Shown: piece by piece, positions 7,432 through 16,124 of the stretch
Layout: every line of letters begins with the position of its first letter
How positions within the stretch are numbered: the stretch's first letter is position 1
Assembly (NCBI GenBank): GCA_021781455.1
Contig: JAJXWV010000031.1
Coordinates: 1-58,418, forward strand
Reading direction: 5' to 3'
Source: Acidobacteriota bacterium
GTDB lineage: Bacteria > Acidobacteriota > Thermoanaerobaculia > Gp7-AA8
Length of the DNA: 58,418 bases
Position numbers and translations under genes: made by a program
Notes under the pieces: generated by a model
What the model was told of the DNA's origin: nothing
Database searches by the model: none
What the model saw: the letters and a program-made list of their open reading frames with translations, nothing else

Positions 7432-10400
7432 ATGAAGCACACGTTCAGGCCCCTCGCGCTCGTCCTCGTCCTTCTCGGGCTCTTCGCCTCCGCCGCGGCG
7501 GGTGCTCCCGTTCCGGCCGCGCTCTTCGATGGGATGTCATGGCGGGAGATCGGGCCATACCGCGGTGGTCGCATCGCCGCGGTCGCCGGCGTTCCGAATC
7601 AACCCGATACGTATTACCTAGGCGCGGCGATCGGCGGTGTCTGGCGCACGACTGACGGTGGACAAGAATGGGAGCCGATCTTCGATCACCAGGCCGTCGG
7701 GTCCGTGGGCGCAATCGCGATCGCGGCGTCGGATCCCAACACGATCTACGTCGGGACGGGGGAGTCCGCGCCGCGCGAGGACGTCTCGTTCGGCGACGGC
7801 ATGTACAAATCGACCGATGGCGGGAAGACGTGGACGCACATCGGTCTCGACGACACGCAGCACATCGCGCGCATCGTCGTCGATCCTTCCGACCCGAAGA
7901 CGGTGCTCGTCGCGGCGTTAGGTCACGTTTACGGGCCTAACAGCGAGCGTGGCGTCTTCCGGACGACGGACGGAGGCCTCACCTGGAAGAAAGTCCTCTA
8001 CAAGGACGACCAGAGTGGCGCGATCGAGCTCGCGGCCGATCCCGACAATCCGAAGACTGTCTTCGCGGCGCTCTGGCAGATGGGCCGCACACCGTGGAGC
8101 CTCTCCAGCGGCGGACCGGGCAGCGGGTTGTACAAGTCGATCGACGGCGGAGCCACCTGGAGCGCCGTCACGGGCGGCGGATTCGCGAAGGGGATCATCG
8201 GAAAGATCGGAGTCACGGTCGCCGCGGGAACGAACGGCCGGCGCGTCTATGCGCTCGTCGAAGCGACCGATGGCGGCCTCTATCGGTCCGACGACGGAGG
8301 AACGACCTGGCGTCTGGCGAATGACGACCACCGCCTGTGGTCGCGGGCGTGGTACTTCACGAAGATCTGGGCGCATCCGAAAAATCCGGACATCGTCTAC
8401 GTCGCGGGCGGGTCGTTCTGGAAGTCGACGGACGGCGCGAAGAATTTTGAGCGCGTCGGGATTCCGGGAGCGGACAACCACGACTTCTGGATCAACCCGT
8501 CGAGCCCGGATCACATGATCGAGGGATTCGACCAGGGCGTGGCCATCTCCGTGGACGGCGGCCGCACCTGGGACAAGCGCAACAATCTTCCAATCGGCCA
8601 GTTCTACCACGTGTCGACCGACCGCGCCTTTCCGTACTCGGTCTACGCAGCGCAGCAGGACATCGGCGCGATCGCGATCGCCAGCCGCGGCTGGGGCGGC
8701 ATCACGGAGCGCGACTGGTTCAACGTCGGCGGCGACGACGCCGAGTGCGGTTTCGTCTGGCCCGACCCGCTGCACCCGAACCTCGTCGTCGCCGGAGGCT
8801 ACGCGGGCGCGCTCACCGTCTTCGACAAGGAGACGCACCAGCTGCGCGACATCGCTCCCTGGTCGAACGCCAACGGCGGACACCCGGCCAGCGATCTGAA
8901 GTACCGCTTCACGTGGACTTCGCCGGTCGTCTTCTCGCCGCACGATCCGCAGCTCTTGTACATGGGCTCGCAGTCCCTGATGTCGACACGCGACGGCGGA
9001 TCGACGTGGAAGGTGATCAGCCCCGACCTGACCAGGAACGACCGCTCGAAGCAGGGGAGGTCCGGCGGTCCGATCACCAAAGACGATGCCTCGGTCGAGT
9101 ACTACGACGTGATCTTCGCCATCGCGCCGTCGCCGCTGCGCGCCGGCCAGATCTGGATCGGCACGGACGACGGCCTCGTGCAGCTCTCGACCGACGGGGG
9201 ATCGACGTGGACGAAGGTCACCCCGCCGGGCCTCCCGGAGTGGGCGAAGATCTCGATGATCGAGCCTTCGCCGTTCGACGCGGACACCGCGTACGTCGCG
9301 GTCGACGCGCACAAGCTGGACGACTTCGCACCGTACATCTTCAGGACGCACGACAACGGCCGGAGCTGGACGCGGATCATGAACGGCCTCCGCAGCCCGG
9401 CGCACGTCTACGCCGTGCGTGAAGACCCGAAGCGCAGGGGACTGCTCTTTGCGGGGACGGAGACCGGCGTCTACGTCTCGTTCGACGACGGGGACGACTG
9501 GCAGCCGCTCCAGTTGAACCTTCCCACGACGTCGATCCGCGATCTCGCCGTTCACGACGACGACCTGGTCGTGGCGACGCACGGGCGCTCGATCTGGATT
9601 CTCGACGCCATCGAGCCGCTGCGCGAGGCGACCGTGCCCCTCGCCGCCGAGCCGCTGCACCTGTTCGCCCCGCGGACCGCGCTGCGCATCCATGAAGCGG
9701 GCACGTACACTGTGCCGGTCGAGCCGGCCGGCGCGAACCCGCCCGACGGAGCGATCCTCGACTACACCCTTGCCTCTGCCGCAAAGAATGTCTCGCTGAC
9801 CGTCGTCGACAGCCAGGGACGCACGGCGTTTGCCGCGACGAGCGGCGCGGACAAGTTACCGTCGTCGGCCGGCATGCACCGCGTGACGTGGAACCTCCGT
9901 TACCCGCTGCCGCCTCTGATCCCGACGGCGGTCTACAACGAGCGTCCGCCGCGCGGCGTCTTCGCTCTTCCCGGCTCGTACACCGTCAGGCTGACCGCAG
10001 ACGGGCGGACGGTGACGGCGCCGCTGACCGTCGGGCTGGATCCGCGGGTCAAGGTGACGGAAGACGCGCTCGCCGCCGAGTTCGCGCTCGCGAGCCGGCT
10101 CATGGAAATGCTGGGCGAGATTCACGCGGCCGCGCACGGGATCATGGAAGTGCGGCAGCAGATGGCGGCCGTCCGGCCGAAGCTTCCGGCGCACGACGCG
10201 GAGCTGCTCTCCTCGATCGACCGGCAGGCCGGCGAAATTCTCAACGCCATCTACGAACCGCAGGCAAAGACCGGCACCGATCTCCTCAACGATCCGATGC
10301 AGCTCAATGTCCGGGTCGCCTATCTGGAGGACGAGGTCGATTTCGGCGACGGCGCGCCGACCTCGCAATTCGAAGAGATGACCGGCGAATACCGCCGCGA

Positions 10401-10554
10401 TCTCGACGCACAACTCGCGCGCTGGCAGCAGCTCCGCTCGACGGGGCTTGCCGAACTGAATCGCCGCCTAACAGCGAAGGGCCTCGTCCCGATCACGTGC
10501 TGCTCGGCCATCCCGCCAAAGAGCGCCAGGGACACGAGCGAAGAGGGGGAGTAG
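7432..10554 (+). CDS. Secreted BNR/Asp-box (VPS10/sortilin-like) propeller protein, paralog 1
   Basis: A protein of 1,040 residues. ATG at 7432 behind GAGGGG, with a signal peptide ending near AGA. The body holds many Asp-box turns of the form S/T-x-D-G-G-x-T-W (TTDGGQEW, STDGGKTW, TTDGGLTW, SIDGGATW), making tandem beta-propellers of the VPS10/sialidase-like type (about 30-720). A C-terminal beta-sandwich (about 750-870, SYTVRLTADGRTVT) and a helical tail follow. These proteins are annotated as glycosyl hydrolases of the BNR type, but I see no sialidase active-site Arg triad, so binding or carbohydrate processing is undecided. Two paralogs lie at 49711-52980 and 54066-57308. Confidence 0.85.
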   Translation: MKHTFRPLALVLVLLGLFASAAAGAPVPAALFDGMSWREIGPYRGGRIAAVAGVPNQPDTYYLGAAIGGVWRTTDGGQEWEPIFDHQAVGSVGAIAIAASDPNTIYVGTGESAPREDVSFGDGMYKSTDGGKTWTHIGLDDTQHIARIVVDPSDPKTVLVAALGHVYGPNSERGVFRTTDGGLTWKKVLYKDDQSGAIELAADPDNPKTVFAALWQMGRTPWSLSSGGPGSGLYKSIDGGATWSAVTGGGFAKGIIGKIGVTVAAGTNGRRVYALVEATDGGLYRSDDGGTTWRLANDDHRLWSRAWYFTKIWAHPKNPDIVYVAGGSFWKSTDGAKNFERVGIPGADNHDFWINPSSPDHMIEGFDQGVAISVDGGRTWDKRNNLPIGQFYHVSTDRAFPYSVYAAQQDIGAIAIASRGWGGITERDWFNVGGDDAECGFVWPDPLHPNLVVAGGYAGALTVFDKETHQLRDIAPWSNANGGHPASDLKYRFTWTSPVVFSPHDPQLLYMGSQSLMSTRDGGSTWKVISPDLTRNDRSKQGRSGGPITKDDASVEYYDVIFAIAPSPLRAGQIWIGTDDGLVQLSTDGGSTWTKVTPPGLPEWAKISMIEPSPFDADTAYVAVDAHKLDDFAPYIFRTHDNGRSWTRIMNGLRSPAHVYAVREDPKRRGLLFAGTETGVYVSFDDGDDWQPLQLNLPTTSIRDLAVHDDDLVVATHGRSIWILDAIEPLREATVPLAAEPLHLFAPRTALRIHEAGTYTVPVEPAGANPPDGAILDYTLASAAKNVSLTVVDSQGRTAFAATSGADKLPSSAGMHRVTWNLRYPLPPLIPTAVYNERPPRGVFALPGSYTVRLTADGRTVTAPLTVGLDPRVKVTEDALAAEFALASRLMEMLGEIHAAAHGIMEVRQQMAAVRPKLPAHDAELLSSIDRQAGEILNAIYEPQAKTGTDLLNDPMQLNVRVAYLEDEVDFGDGAPTSQFEEMTGEYRRDLDAQLARWQQLRSTGLAELNRRLTAKGLVPITCCSAIPPKSARDTSEEGE

Positions 10555-10594
10555 TGTCGAGAACGAAGCGACCAAACCATCATGCGAGGATGTG

Positions 10595-11029
10595 ATGACG
10601 AGTTCGGATCCACATAAGACGTTCCTGCGGCGGCGGTTCGAGTTCCGTTGTTCGCGCAAGGGTTTTACGCTCGACGAGATTGCCGCCGTGGAGCGGTATG
10701 GTTCGTGGTTGTTTGCTCTTGAAATGCAAAGAATCAGTCCAGTGACCGATGAGCAACGCCACTTCGTCGGCGTCTTCAGGCAAGGACTAAAACCTCTCAC
10801 GGCCTTTGAAAAGCTTTGGAAGAAATATCGAGATGAGTATTGCGCGTCGCGCGCCGGTTGGGTCACTTCGGCGACTGGCAAAGGCAACGCGCCGCTTGAG
10901 GAGTGGCGCGAGCTGCTCGATTTTGAAGCCGAGGAGAAGTTGATCGCGAAGGAGCTTGCGGAGGACGCCGAGGACTTTGCTCGGGTCGACGAAGAGGGGT
11001 GGTACTACGCCGAACCGCGTCGTCGATAG
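10595..11029 (+). CDS. DUF413 / MaoP-like protein
   Basis: A protein of 144 residues. I chose the ATG at 10595 because GAGGA at 10586-10590 is correctly spaced from it; a GTG three bases earlier is too close. The segment RKGFTLDEIAAVERYG, then PVTDEQRHFVGVFRQG and FEKLWKKYRDEY, matches DUF413, the family of the E. coli macrodomain Ter protein MaoP/YifE (FT-x-E-A-x-x-LE-x-G and PVT-x-E-E-x-x-F are the family landmarks). The C-terminus is Glu-rich and extends past the usual domain end. A role in chromosome organisation is inference from MaoP and may not hold here. It may share transcription with the BNR gene 40 bp upstream. Confidence 0.6.
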   Translation: MTSSDPHKTFLRRRFEFRCSRKGFTLDEIAAVERYGSWLFALEMQRISPVTDEQRHFVGVFRQGLKPLTAFEKLWKKYRDEYCASRAGWVTSATGKGNAPLEEWRELLDFEAEEKLIAKELAEDAEDFARVDEEGWYYAEPRRR

Positions 11030-11220
11030 CTGAACGACTGCTCTCGACTCAAGAGTCAGAGTGCGTCGCCTTTGGCCAGCCAAGTCACGAGAAGACGCCG
11101 ATGCACCCCTTGCCGGAGCCGCGATAGCAGTCAGCCATTCCCATTCCGAGCGAGAACCTGTAAGTTTCGAACTCGGACGGTTGGTGCGAGAGTCGGAGTG
11201 CTCGCCCTCTTGCTGAGGCC

Positions 11221-13341
11221 ATGAACGGAACCTGGAAAGACATCGAGAAGCTGGAAAAAGATCTTTGGGAAGCGGCGGACAACCTTCGCGCGAACTCGAA
11301 GCTCACGTCGAACGATTACTTCATGCCGGTCCTCGGCGTGATCTTTCTGCGGCACGCTGCGAACCGCTTCGAGGCGGCGCAGAAGCAGATCCAAGAGGAT
11401 CAGGCGTCCGGGCGCATGCCGAAGCGGAAAGTGCTGCCGGCGGACTTCGTGAGGCGCCGGGCGCTCTGGTTGCCGAAACAGGCGCGCTACGAATGGATCA
11501 TGGAGCAGGCGGCGACGCGCGAGACCGACCTGCCGACTCTCGTGACGGCAGCGATGAACGCGATCGAGGCGGATTTCGAGCCGTTGCAGGGCGTCCTGCG
11601 TAAGGATTACGGGATCTTCGAGCCGAAGGTGCTCGAGGACCTCATGCGACTCTTCAATAGCGAGCAGATCCGCGGGGCCAGCGGCGACGTCTTCGGGCGG
11701 ATCTATGAGTACTTCCTCGCCGAGTTCTCGATGCAGAAGGCGCACGACAACGGCGAGTTCTTCACGCCGTCGTCGATCGTGCAGACGATCGTGAACGTCA
11801 TTGAGCCGGACCACGGGACGGTGTTCGATCCGGCGGCCGGATCGGGCGGGATGTTCGTGCAGTCGAGCCACTTCATCGAGCACGAGGGAGAGGACACGGC
11901 CAAGCGGGTCGTCTTCTACGGCCAGGAAAAGAACCCCGACACGATCCGCATCGCCAAGATGAATCTCGCGGTGCACGGTCTGGAAGGGAAGATCGCCGAG
12001 GCGATCACGTACTACCAGGACGAGCACACGCTGCGCGGGAAGTGCGACTTCGTCATGGCCAATCCGCCGTTCAACGTCGATCTCGTCGATGCGGAGAAAG
12101 TGAAGACGGATCCGCGGCTGCCGTTCGGACTGCCCGGCGAGAACAAGAACAAGAAGGTCCCGAACGGGAACTACCTCTGGATCTCGTATTTCTGGAGCTA
12201 CCTGAACGAGCATGGCCGCGCGGGATTCGTGATGTCGTCGCAGGCGTCGAGCGCGGGACACGGCGAAAAAGAGGTGCGGCGGAAGATCGTCGAGACAGGC
12301 GACGTCGACGTAATGATCTCGATCCGGGGGAACTTCTTCTACACGCGGACAGTGCCGTGCGAGCTTTGGTTCTTCGACCGCGGGAAACCGGCGGAGCGGA
12401 AGGACAAAGTGTTGATGCTCGACGCGCGGAACGTGTTCCGGAAGGTAACGCGGAAGATCTACGACTTCTCGCCCGAGCAGATGAAGAACCTCGCCGCGAT
12501 CGTCTGGTTGCATCGCGGCGAGACGAAGCGCTTTCTGCGCCTGGTCGACGACTACTTCTTCTCGTTAGGCGAGGAGTGCCGGCTCATCGCACCGATGCTC
12601 GATCGGTTCGATGCGGGGCTTGCTGGGGTTATAGAGCGGCTCGACCCGGTGGTGAAGCTCGCCGGCAAGAGCGGATCGCTCGATGACGCAAAGCGGCAGG
12701 CGATCGGCGAGGCCGCAGCGGAATTGCGTGACGCATCCGCAGCGTACGCCGGGGATCGCGCGGCGCTGCTGGCCGCTCTGACGAAATTCAGCAAGGCGCA
12801 CGCGAAGGAACGCTCGCGCACGAACAAGGCGCAGCACGCCACGCGAAAGGATTTCGATTCGATCGCGGAGTCGATACGCGGGCTCGTGAAGCAGATCGAC
12901 CTGCTGTACAAGCTCGCCTCGCGCCTCGGCGATCGAGCAGTCGAAGCGGGCGCGGACGACGCGATCGCGAGTGCATTCGACCGCCGTTCCCTCGGCCGCC
13001 TGATCAAGCAGCTCGACGAAGAACGGAAGACGGCCGTCGAGCAGCTGAAGCAGGCCGCCTACGTTCATCGCCAGATCGCTTGGCTGCAGGAGCGTTTCCC
13101 TAACGCCGAGTTCCAGTCCGTTCCCGGTCTCGTGAAGCTCGTCGACCGCGCCGAGATCGAGGCTGCGGACTGGAGCCTCACGCCTGGCCGCTTTGTCGGC
13201 GTTGCTCCTGCCGAAGAGGACGACGACTTCGACTTCGAGCAGACGCTGCGCGACATCCACGTGGAACTGAGCGATCTGAACAAGGAAGCGGTGGAACTTG
13301 CCACGAAGATTAAAGACAACTTCGAGGAACTTGGCGCGTGA
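11221..13341 (+). CDS. hsdM: Type I restriction-modification methyltransferase subunit
   Basis: A protein of 706 residues. It has an N-terminal HsdM helical domain (about 1-150), the SAM-binding motif FDPAAGSGGMF at 202-212, and the N6-adenine catalytic motif NPPF at 281-284. With HsdS it methylates adenine in a bipartite target; with HsdR it forms the restriction complex. The protein is about 200 residues longer than typical HsdM: from about 450 on it carries a Lys/Glu/Ala-rich coiled-coil region. The stop overlaps the GTG start of hsdS by four bases. The 190 bp upstream hold no gene; a promoter is probably there, but I could not pick one. Confidence 0.95.
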   Translation: MNGTWKDIEKLEKDLWEAADNLRANSKLTSNDYFMPVLGVIFLRHAANRFEAAQKQIQEDQASGRMPKRKVLPADFVRRRALWLPKQARYEWIMEQAATRETDLPTLVTAAMNAIEADFEPLQGVLRKDYGIFEPKVLEDLMRLFNSEQIRGASGDVFGRIYEYFLAEFSMQKAHDNGEFFTPSSIVQTIVNVIEPDHGTVFDPAAGSGGMFVQSSHFIEHEGEDTAKRVVFYGQEKNPDTIRIAKMNLAVHGLEGKIAEAITYYQDEHTLRGKCDFVMANPPFNVDLVDAEKVKTDPRLPFGLPGENKNKKVPNGNYLWISYFWSYLNEHGRAGFVMSSQASSAGHGEKEVRRKIVETGDVDVMISIRGNFFYTRTVPCELWFFDRGKPAERKDKVLMLDARNVFRKVTRKIYDFSPEQMKNLAAIVWLHRGETKRFLRLVDDYFFSLGEECRLIAPMLDRFDAGLAGVIERLDPVVKLAGKSGSLDDAKRQAIGEAAAELRDASAAYAGDRAALLAALTKFSKAHAKERSRTNKAQHATRKDFDSIAESIRGLVKQIDLLYKLASRLGDRAVEAGADDAIASAFDRRSLGRLIKQLDEERKTAVEQLKQAAYVHRQIAWLQERFPNAEFQSVPGLVKLVDRAEIEAADWSLTPGRFVGVAPAEEDDDFDFEQTLRDIHVELSDLNKEAVELATKIKDNFEELGA

Positions 13342-14510
13342 GCTGGCCTTACGCGCCACTGGACTTTGTCAAAGCGCCTACGCGATATGCGCTCGTCGGC
13401 GGCCCGTTCGGTTCGAACCTGACAACGCGTGACTATGTCGATGACGGCGTCCCAGTCATTCGCGGCTCCAATCTCCCTGACGATGCTACCTTTCGGGATG
13501 AGGATTTCGTGTTCGTGTCGGAGACCAAAGCTGACGATCTCCGATCGAACACTGCTTACCCGGGAGATGTGATCTTCACCCAGCGAGGCACGCTCGGTCA
13601 GGTCGGCGTCATCCCTCACGATGCGCGGTTCGCCAGGTACATCATTTCCCAGAGCCAGATGAAGCTCTCGGTTGACCCCGAGAAAGCCAACCCTCGTTTC
13701 GTCTACTACTTCTTTCGTCTGCCCGCGACCGTACAGAAGATCATCAACCAGACTTCGACGTCCGGCGTGCCTCACATCAATCTTGCAGTGTTGAAGGAGT
13801 TTGAGATCCCTTTGCCAGATGTCGTCATACAGGACGTGGTCGTTGACGTCCTGTCCGCCTTCGACGATCTGATCGAGAACAACCGGCGGCGGATGGCTCT
13901 GCTGGAGGAGGCGGCGCGGCAGCTCTATCGCGAGTGGTTCGTCCGCCTCCGCTTCCCCGGCCATGAGCACACTCGCGTGGTCGATGGCGTGCCAGAGCGG
14001 TGGGAACGAACCGCACTTGAGAATGCGCTAGTCCTTCAGCGTGGCTTCGATCTGCCCGCTCAAGCTAGAAATCAAGGAGACGTGCCAATCTATGGTTCCA
14101 CCGGCATTTGCGGCTATCACGATGCCTCGCGGGTCGCCGGACCCGGCTTGGTTACGGGACGCAGCGGTTCACTGGGCGAAGTTCATTTTGCTCCCTCAGA
14201 CTTCTGGCCGCTCAACACGGCCCTGTGGGTGAAAGAGTTTCGGCGGGTTACACCACTGTTCGCGCTCTATCTCCTTAGAGGAATGGATCTCAAGCAGTAC
14301 AACGGCGGCGCCTCAGTACCGACCCTCGATCGCAAAGCGGCGCACAAAGCCGAGATTCTTCTTCCGGATCATCGGATGATCGGGATGTTCGACGATTTCG
14401 CACGAACTGTGTACGCACAAATTGCGAACTTGGAAAAGCAGAATCAGAAGCTCCGCGCCGCCCGCGACCTTCTCCTCCCGCGCCTCATGAGCGGAGAGAT
14501 CGCGGTATGA
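13338..14510 (+). CDS. hsdS: Type I restriction-modification specificity subunit
   Basis: A protein of 390 residues starting at a GTG that overlaps the hsdM stop (GTGA). It shows two target-recognition domains, each followed by a conserved helix: IPLPDVVIQDVVVDVLSAFD-L-I-x-N near 160-180 and ILLPDHRMIGMFDDFAR near the C-terminus. The family uses each domain to read half of the DNA target. The central spacer helix MALLEEAARQLYREWF is typical. The terminal LLLPRLMSGEI motif shows the protein is complete. The next gene starts in the last four bases. Confidence 0.92.
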   Translation: MSWPYAPLDFVKAPTRYALVGGPFGSNLTTRDYVDDGVPVIRGSNLPDDATFRDEDFVFVSETKADDLRSNTAYPGDVIFTQRGTLGQVGVIPHDARFARYIISQSQMKLSVDPEKANPRFVYYFFRLPATVQKIINQTSTSGVPHINLAVLKEFEIPLPDVVIQDVVVDVLSAFDDLIENNRRRMALLEEAARQLYREWFVRLRFPGHEHTRVVDGVPERWERTALENALVLQRGFDLPAQARNQGDVPIYGSTGICGYHDASRVAGPGLVTGRSGSLGEVHFAPSDFWPLNTALWVKEFRRVTPLFALYLLRGMDLKQYNGGASVPTLDRKAAHKAEILLPDHRMIGMFDDFARTVYAQIANLEKQNQKLRAARDLLLPRLMSGEIAV

Positions 14511-15031
14511 GCGATCGCAAGAAGATCGTCATCATCGCCGGGCCGAATGGCGCGGGGAAAACGACCTTCGCGCGCGAATTCCTTCCGGCCGAGGCAGGAT
14601 TGCCGCTGTTCGTCAACGCGGATCTGATCGCCGCCGGTCTCTCTCCGTTCGATCCCGATGCCGCCGCCATTCGCGCCGGACGGCTCATGCTCGAACAGAT
14701 CGACGCTCACGCCCGCGCCGGACACAGCTTCGCGTTCGAGACCACACTCGCCGGTCACACGTACCTCCGCCGCATCGAACGCTGGCGTGCGGGCGGTTAC
14801 CTCGTGGAGCTCGTCTTTTTATCGCTTCCTTCAGCAGAGGACGCAATCAAGCGCGTCGCCACGCGCGTTCGACAAGGTGGTCACGACATTCCCGCCGACG
14901 TCGTCCGACGCCGTTTTGCGGCCGGTATGAGAAACTTTCTCGAGCTGTACAGGCAACGCGTCGACTACTGGATCTGGTACGACAACAGCGGCACGCGGCC
15001 GGTACTCCTCGGCAAAGGACATAAGCAATGA
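14507..15031 (+). CDS. Zeta-toxin-like P-loop kinase/ATPase
   Basis: A protein of 174 residues. Walker A is GPNGAGKTT at about 12-20, followed by FVNADLIAAGLSPFDP, then FAFETTLAG (conserved in zeta/UDP-GlcNAc-kinase-like proteins, COG4185), and Arg residues at the expected lid position (VATRVRQGGHDIPADVVRRR). Zeta toxins phosphorylate UDP-N-acetylglucosamine; many relatives have unknown substrates. The ATG lies in the last four bases of hsdS and its own stop overlaps the start of the small partner gene, so it is embedded in the restriction operon. Toxin activity is inference. Confidence 0.8.
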   Translation: MSDRKKIVIIAGPNGAGKTTFAREFLPAEAGLPLFVNADLIAAGLSPFDPDAAAIRAGRLMLEQIDAHARAGHSFAFETTLAGHTYLRRIERWRAGGYLVELVFLSLPSAEDAIKRVATRVRQGGHDIPADVVRRRFAAGMRNFLELYRQRVDYWIWYDNSGTRPVLLGKGHKQ

Positions 15032-15243
15032 GCGGCAACGTGGAATGGGACGATAACTCCGACATGCAGGCGGTTCCTCAGGCGCTCGCTCGTGCCGCTC
15101 GTCGTGCCAGAGACATCGCGCGACAGACCGGCACGCCGCTCGTCATCGTTCGCGACGGCGTGCTGATCGAAATCGATCCCGATGATCCGCGACTCGATGA
15201 AGAGAACGGCCCCGCTACTCCCGATACGGTTCACGATCGCTGA
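15028..15243 (+). CDS. Small partner of the zeta-like protein (putative antitoxin)
   Basis: A protein of 71 residues translationally coupled (ATGA) to the zeta-like gene. It is helical and basic in the middle (ARAARRARDIARQTG), followed by TPLVIVRDGVLIEIDP and an acidic tail. This strand-turn-strand end is typical of small proteins found next to COG4185 ATPases. An antitoxin or regulatory role is inferred from the coupling, not from a recognised fold. It is the last gene before the REP/RAYT insertion that separates it from hsdR. Confidence 0.6.
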   Translation: MSGNVEWDDNSDMQAVPQALARAARRARDIARQTGTPLVIVRDGVLIEIDPDDPRLDEENGPATPDTVHDR

Positions 15244-15277
15244 TTGTCTGCACTCATTTTTCCGTGACACGCATGCT

Positions 15278-15336
15278 CGCGCGCCGGAGGCGCGCCGAAC
15301 GGTAGCCGGTGGCGGAGCGCCAGCGACGCCACCGGA
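15278..15336. repeat. REP-like palindromic repeat, left copy
   Basis: A 59-bp unit with two internal palindromes: GCGCGCCGGAGGCGCGC and GGTGGCG...CGCCACC. The same unit lies inverted at 15933-15990 with only a one-base gap and about one substitution. The two copies bracket the RAYT transposase gene, the arrangement expected of a REP/BIME element with its own transposase. Confidence 0.8.
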
Positions 15337-15381
15337 TGACATCGGTGGATTCAAGTGTGCGCCCCGGACGGGGCGCCGGAC

Positions 15382-15828
15382 CTACCAGAGATATCGTTCG
15401 TCGAAGGTGACCCCGAGGCTCTCGAGAATCGCGCGATACTCCTCCTGAAACGTGCGATGGCGGTGATGCTCCTCCTGCGATTCGATGTATTGCACCACTG
15501 AGTCGAGATCGCGACGGCTGAACGTGAATGCGCCGTATCCCTCCTGCCATGCAAACTCGGACACTCCGACTGTGTCGTGTACCCAAACCGACGACGCGCG
15601 CTTGATGTCGCGGAGAACATCGGCGAGGCAATGCATTGGCCGGAGACCGACTGCGAGGTGAACGTGATCCACGGTGCCGCCGACTCGAGAGGCGACTCCG
15701 CCGGCCTGACGAATGCAGCCGCCGAGGAACGCGTGGAGGCTGTCTCGCCAATTCTCGTCGATTAACGGTCGGCGCTCTTTCGTGCTGAAGACCAGGTGAT
15801 AGTCGAGCGCGGTGTGCGTGGAAGGCAT
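15382..15828 (-). CDS. REP-associated tyrosine transposase (RAYT, IS200/IS605 Y1 type)
   Basis: A protein of 148 residues. The start is the ATG at 15828 behind GGAGAA. Y1-transposase features are visible: N-terminal strand ALDYHLVFSTKERRP, the metal-binding HUH-type pair in GTVDHVHLAVGL, and a C-terminal helix with the candidate nucleophile Tyr in VQYIESQEEHH. These enzymes cut and rejoin single-stranded DNA at REP hairpins. Here it sits exactly between two inverted REP-like units, which supports RAYT rather than a free IS200 element. It lies inside a restriction operon, between the zeta-like pair and hsdR. Confidence 0.85.
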   Translation of the reverse strand: MPSTHTALDYHLVFSTKERRPLIDENWRDSLHAFLGGCIRQAGGVASRVGGTVDHVHLAVGLRPMHCLADVLRDIKRASSVWVHDTVGVSEFAWQEGYGAFTFSRRDLDSVVQYIESQEEHHRHRTFQEEYRAILESLGVTFDERYLW

Positions 15829-15932
15829 CGTGCGTTTCTCCGCTACGAGCATTCCTCGGATCATCGGTGCATTCAATGTTTCTACATTGCGAAGATCCGG
15901 CGCCGGGGCGCCCATTGTCGGCGGCCCCGTGG

Positions 15933-15990
15933 TCCGGTGGCGTCGCTTCGCTCCGCCACCGGCTACCGTTCGGCGCGCCTCCGGCGCGCG
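15933..15990. repeat. REP-like palindromic repeat, right copy (inverted)
   Basis: Reverse complement of 15278-15336 with one indel and one substitution. It carries the same two internal palindromes. It lies upstream of the RAYT start and about 130 bp before hsdR. Confidence 0.8.
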
Positions 15991-16124
15991 TTTCGGCAGG
16001 CAGGCCCACGGGCGCATCTGGCTCGGGCGGGGGTGTCGAGCGCAAATCTCTGACGCGTTGATTGGGCCTGAGTCACTACCTCCTGTAGAGTTAGAACCAT
16101 GGCGGCACTCGACGAGGAGCCTGC

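Noticed and set aside
7918-9693. Open frame of 591 codons on the minus strand
   Set aside because: Antisense to BNR paralog 1; similar shadows oppose the other two paralogs (49909-51306, 51439-53139, 54876-56615).
11131-12513. Open frame of 460 codons on the minus strand
   Set aside because: Antisense to hsdM, including its catalytic motifs.
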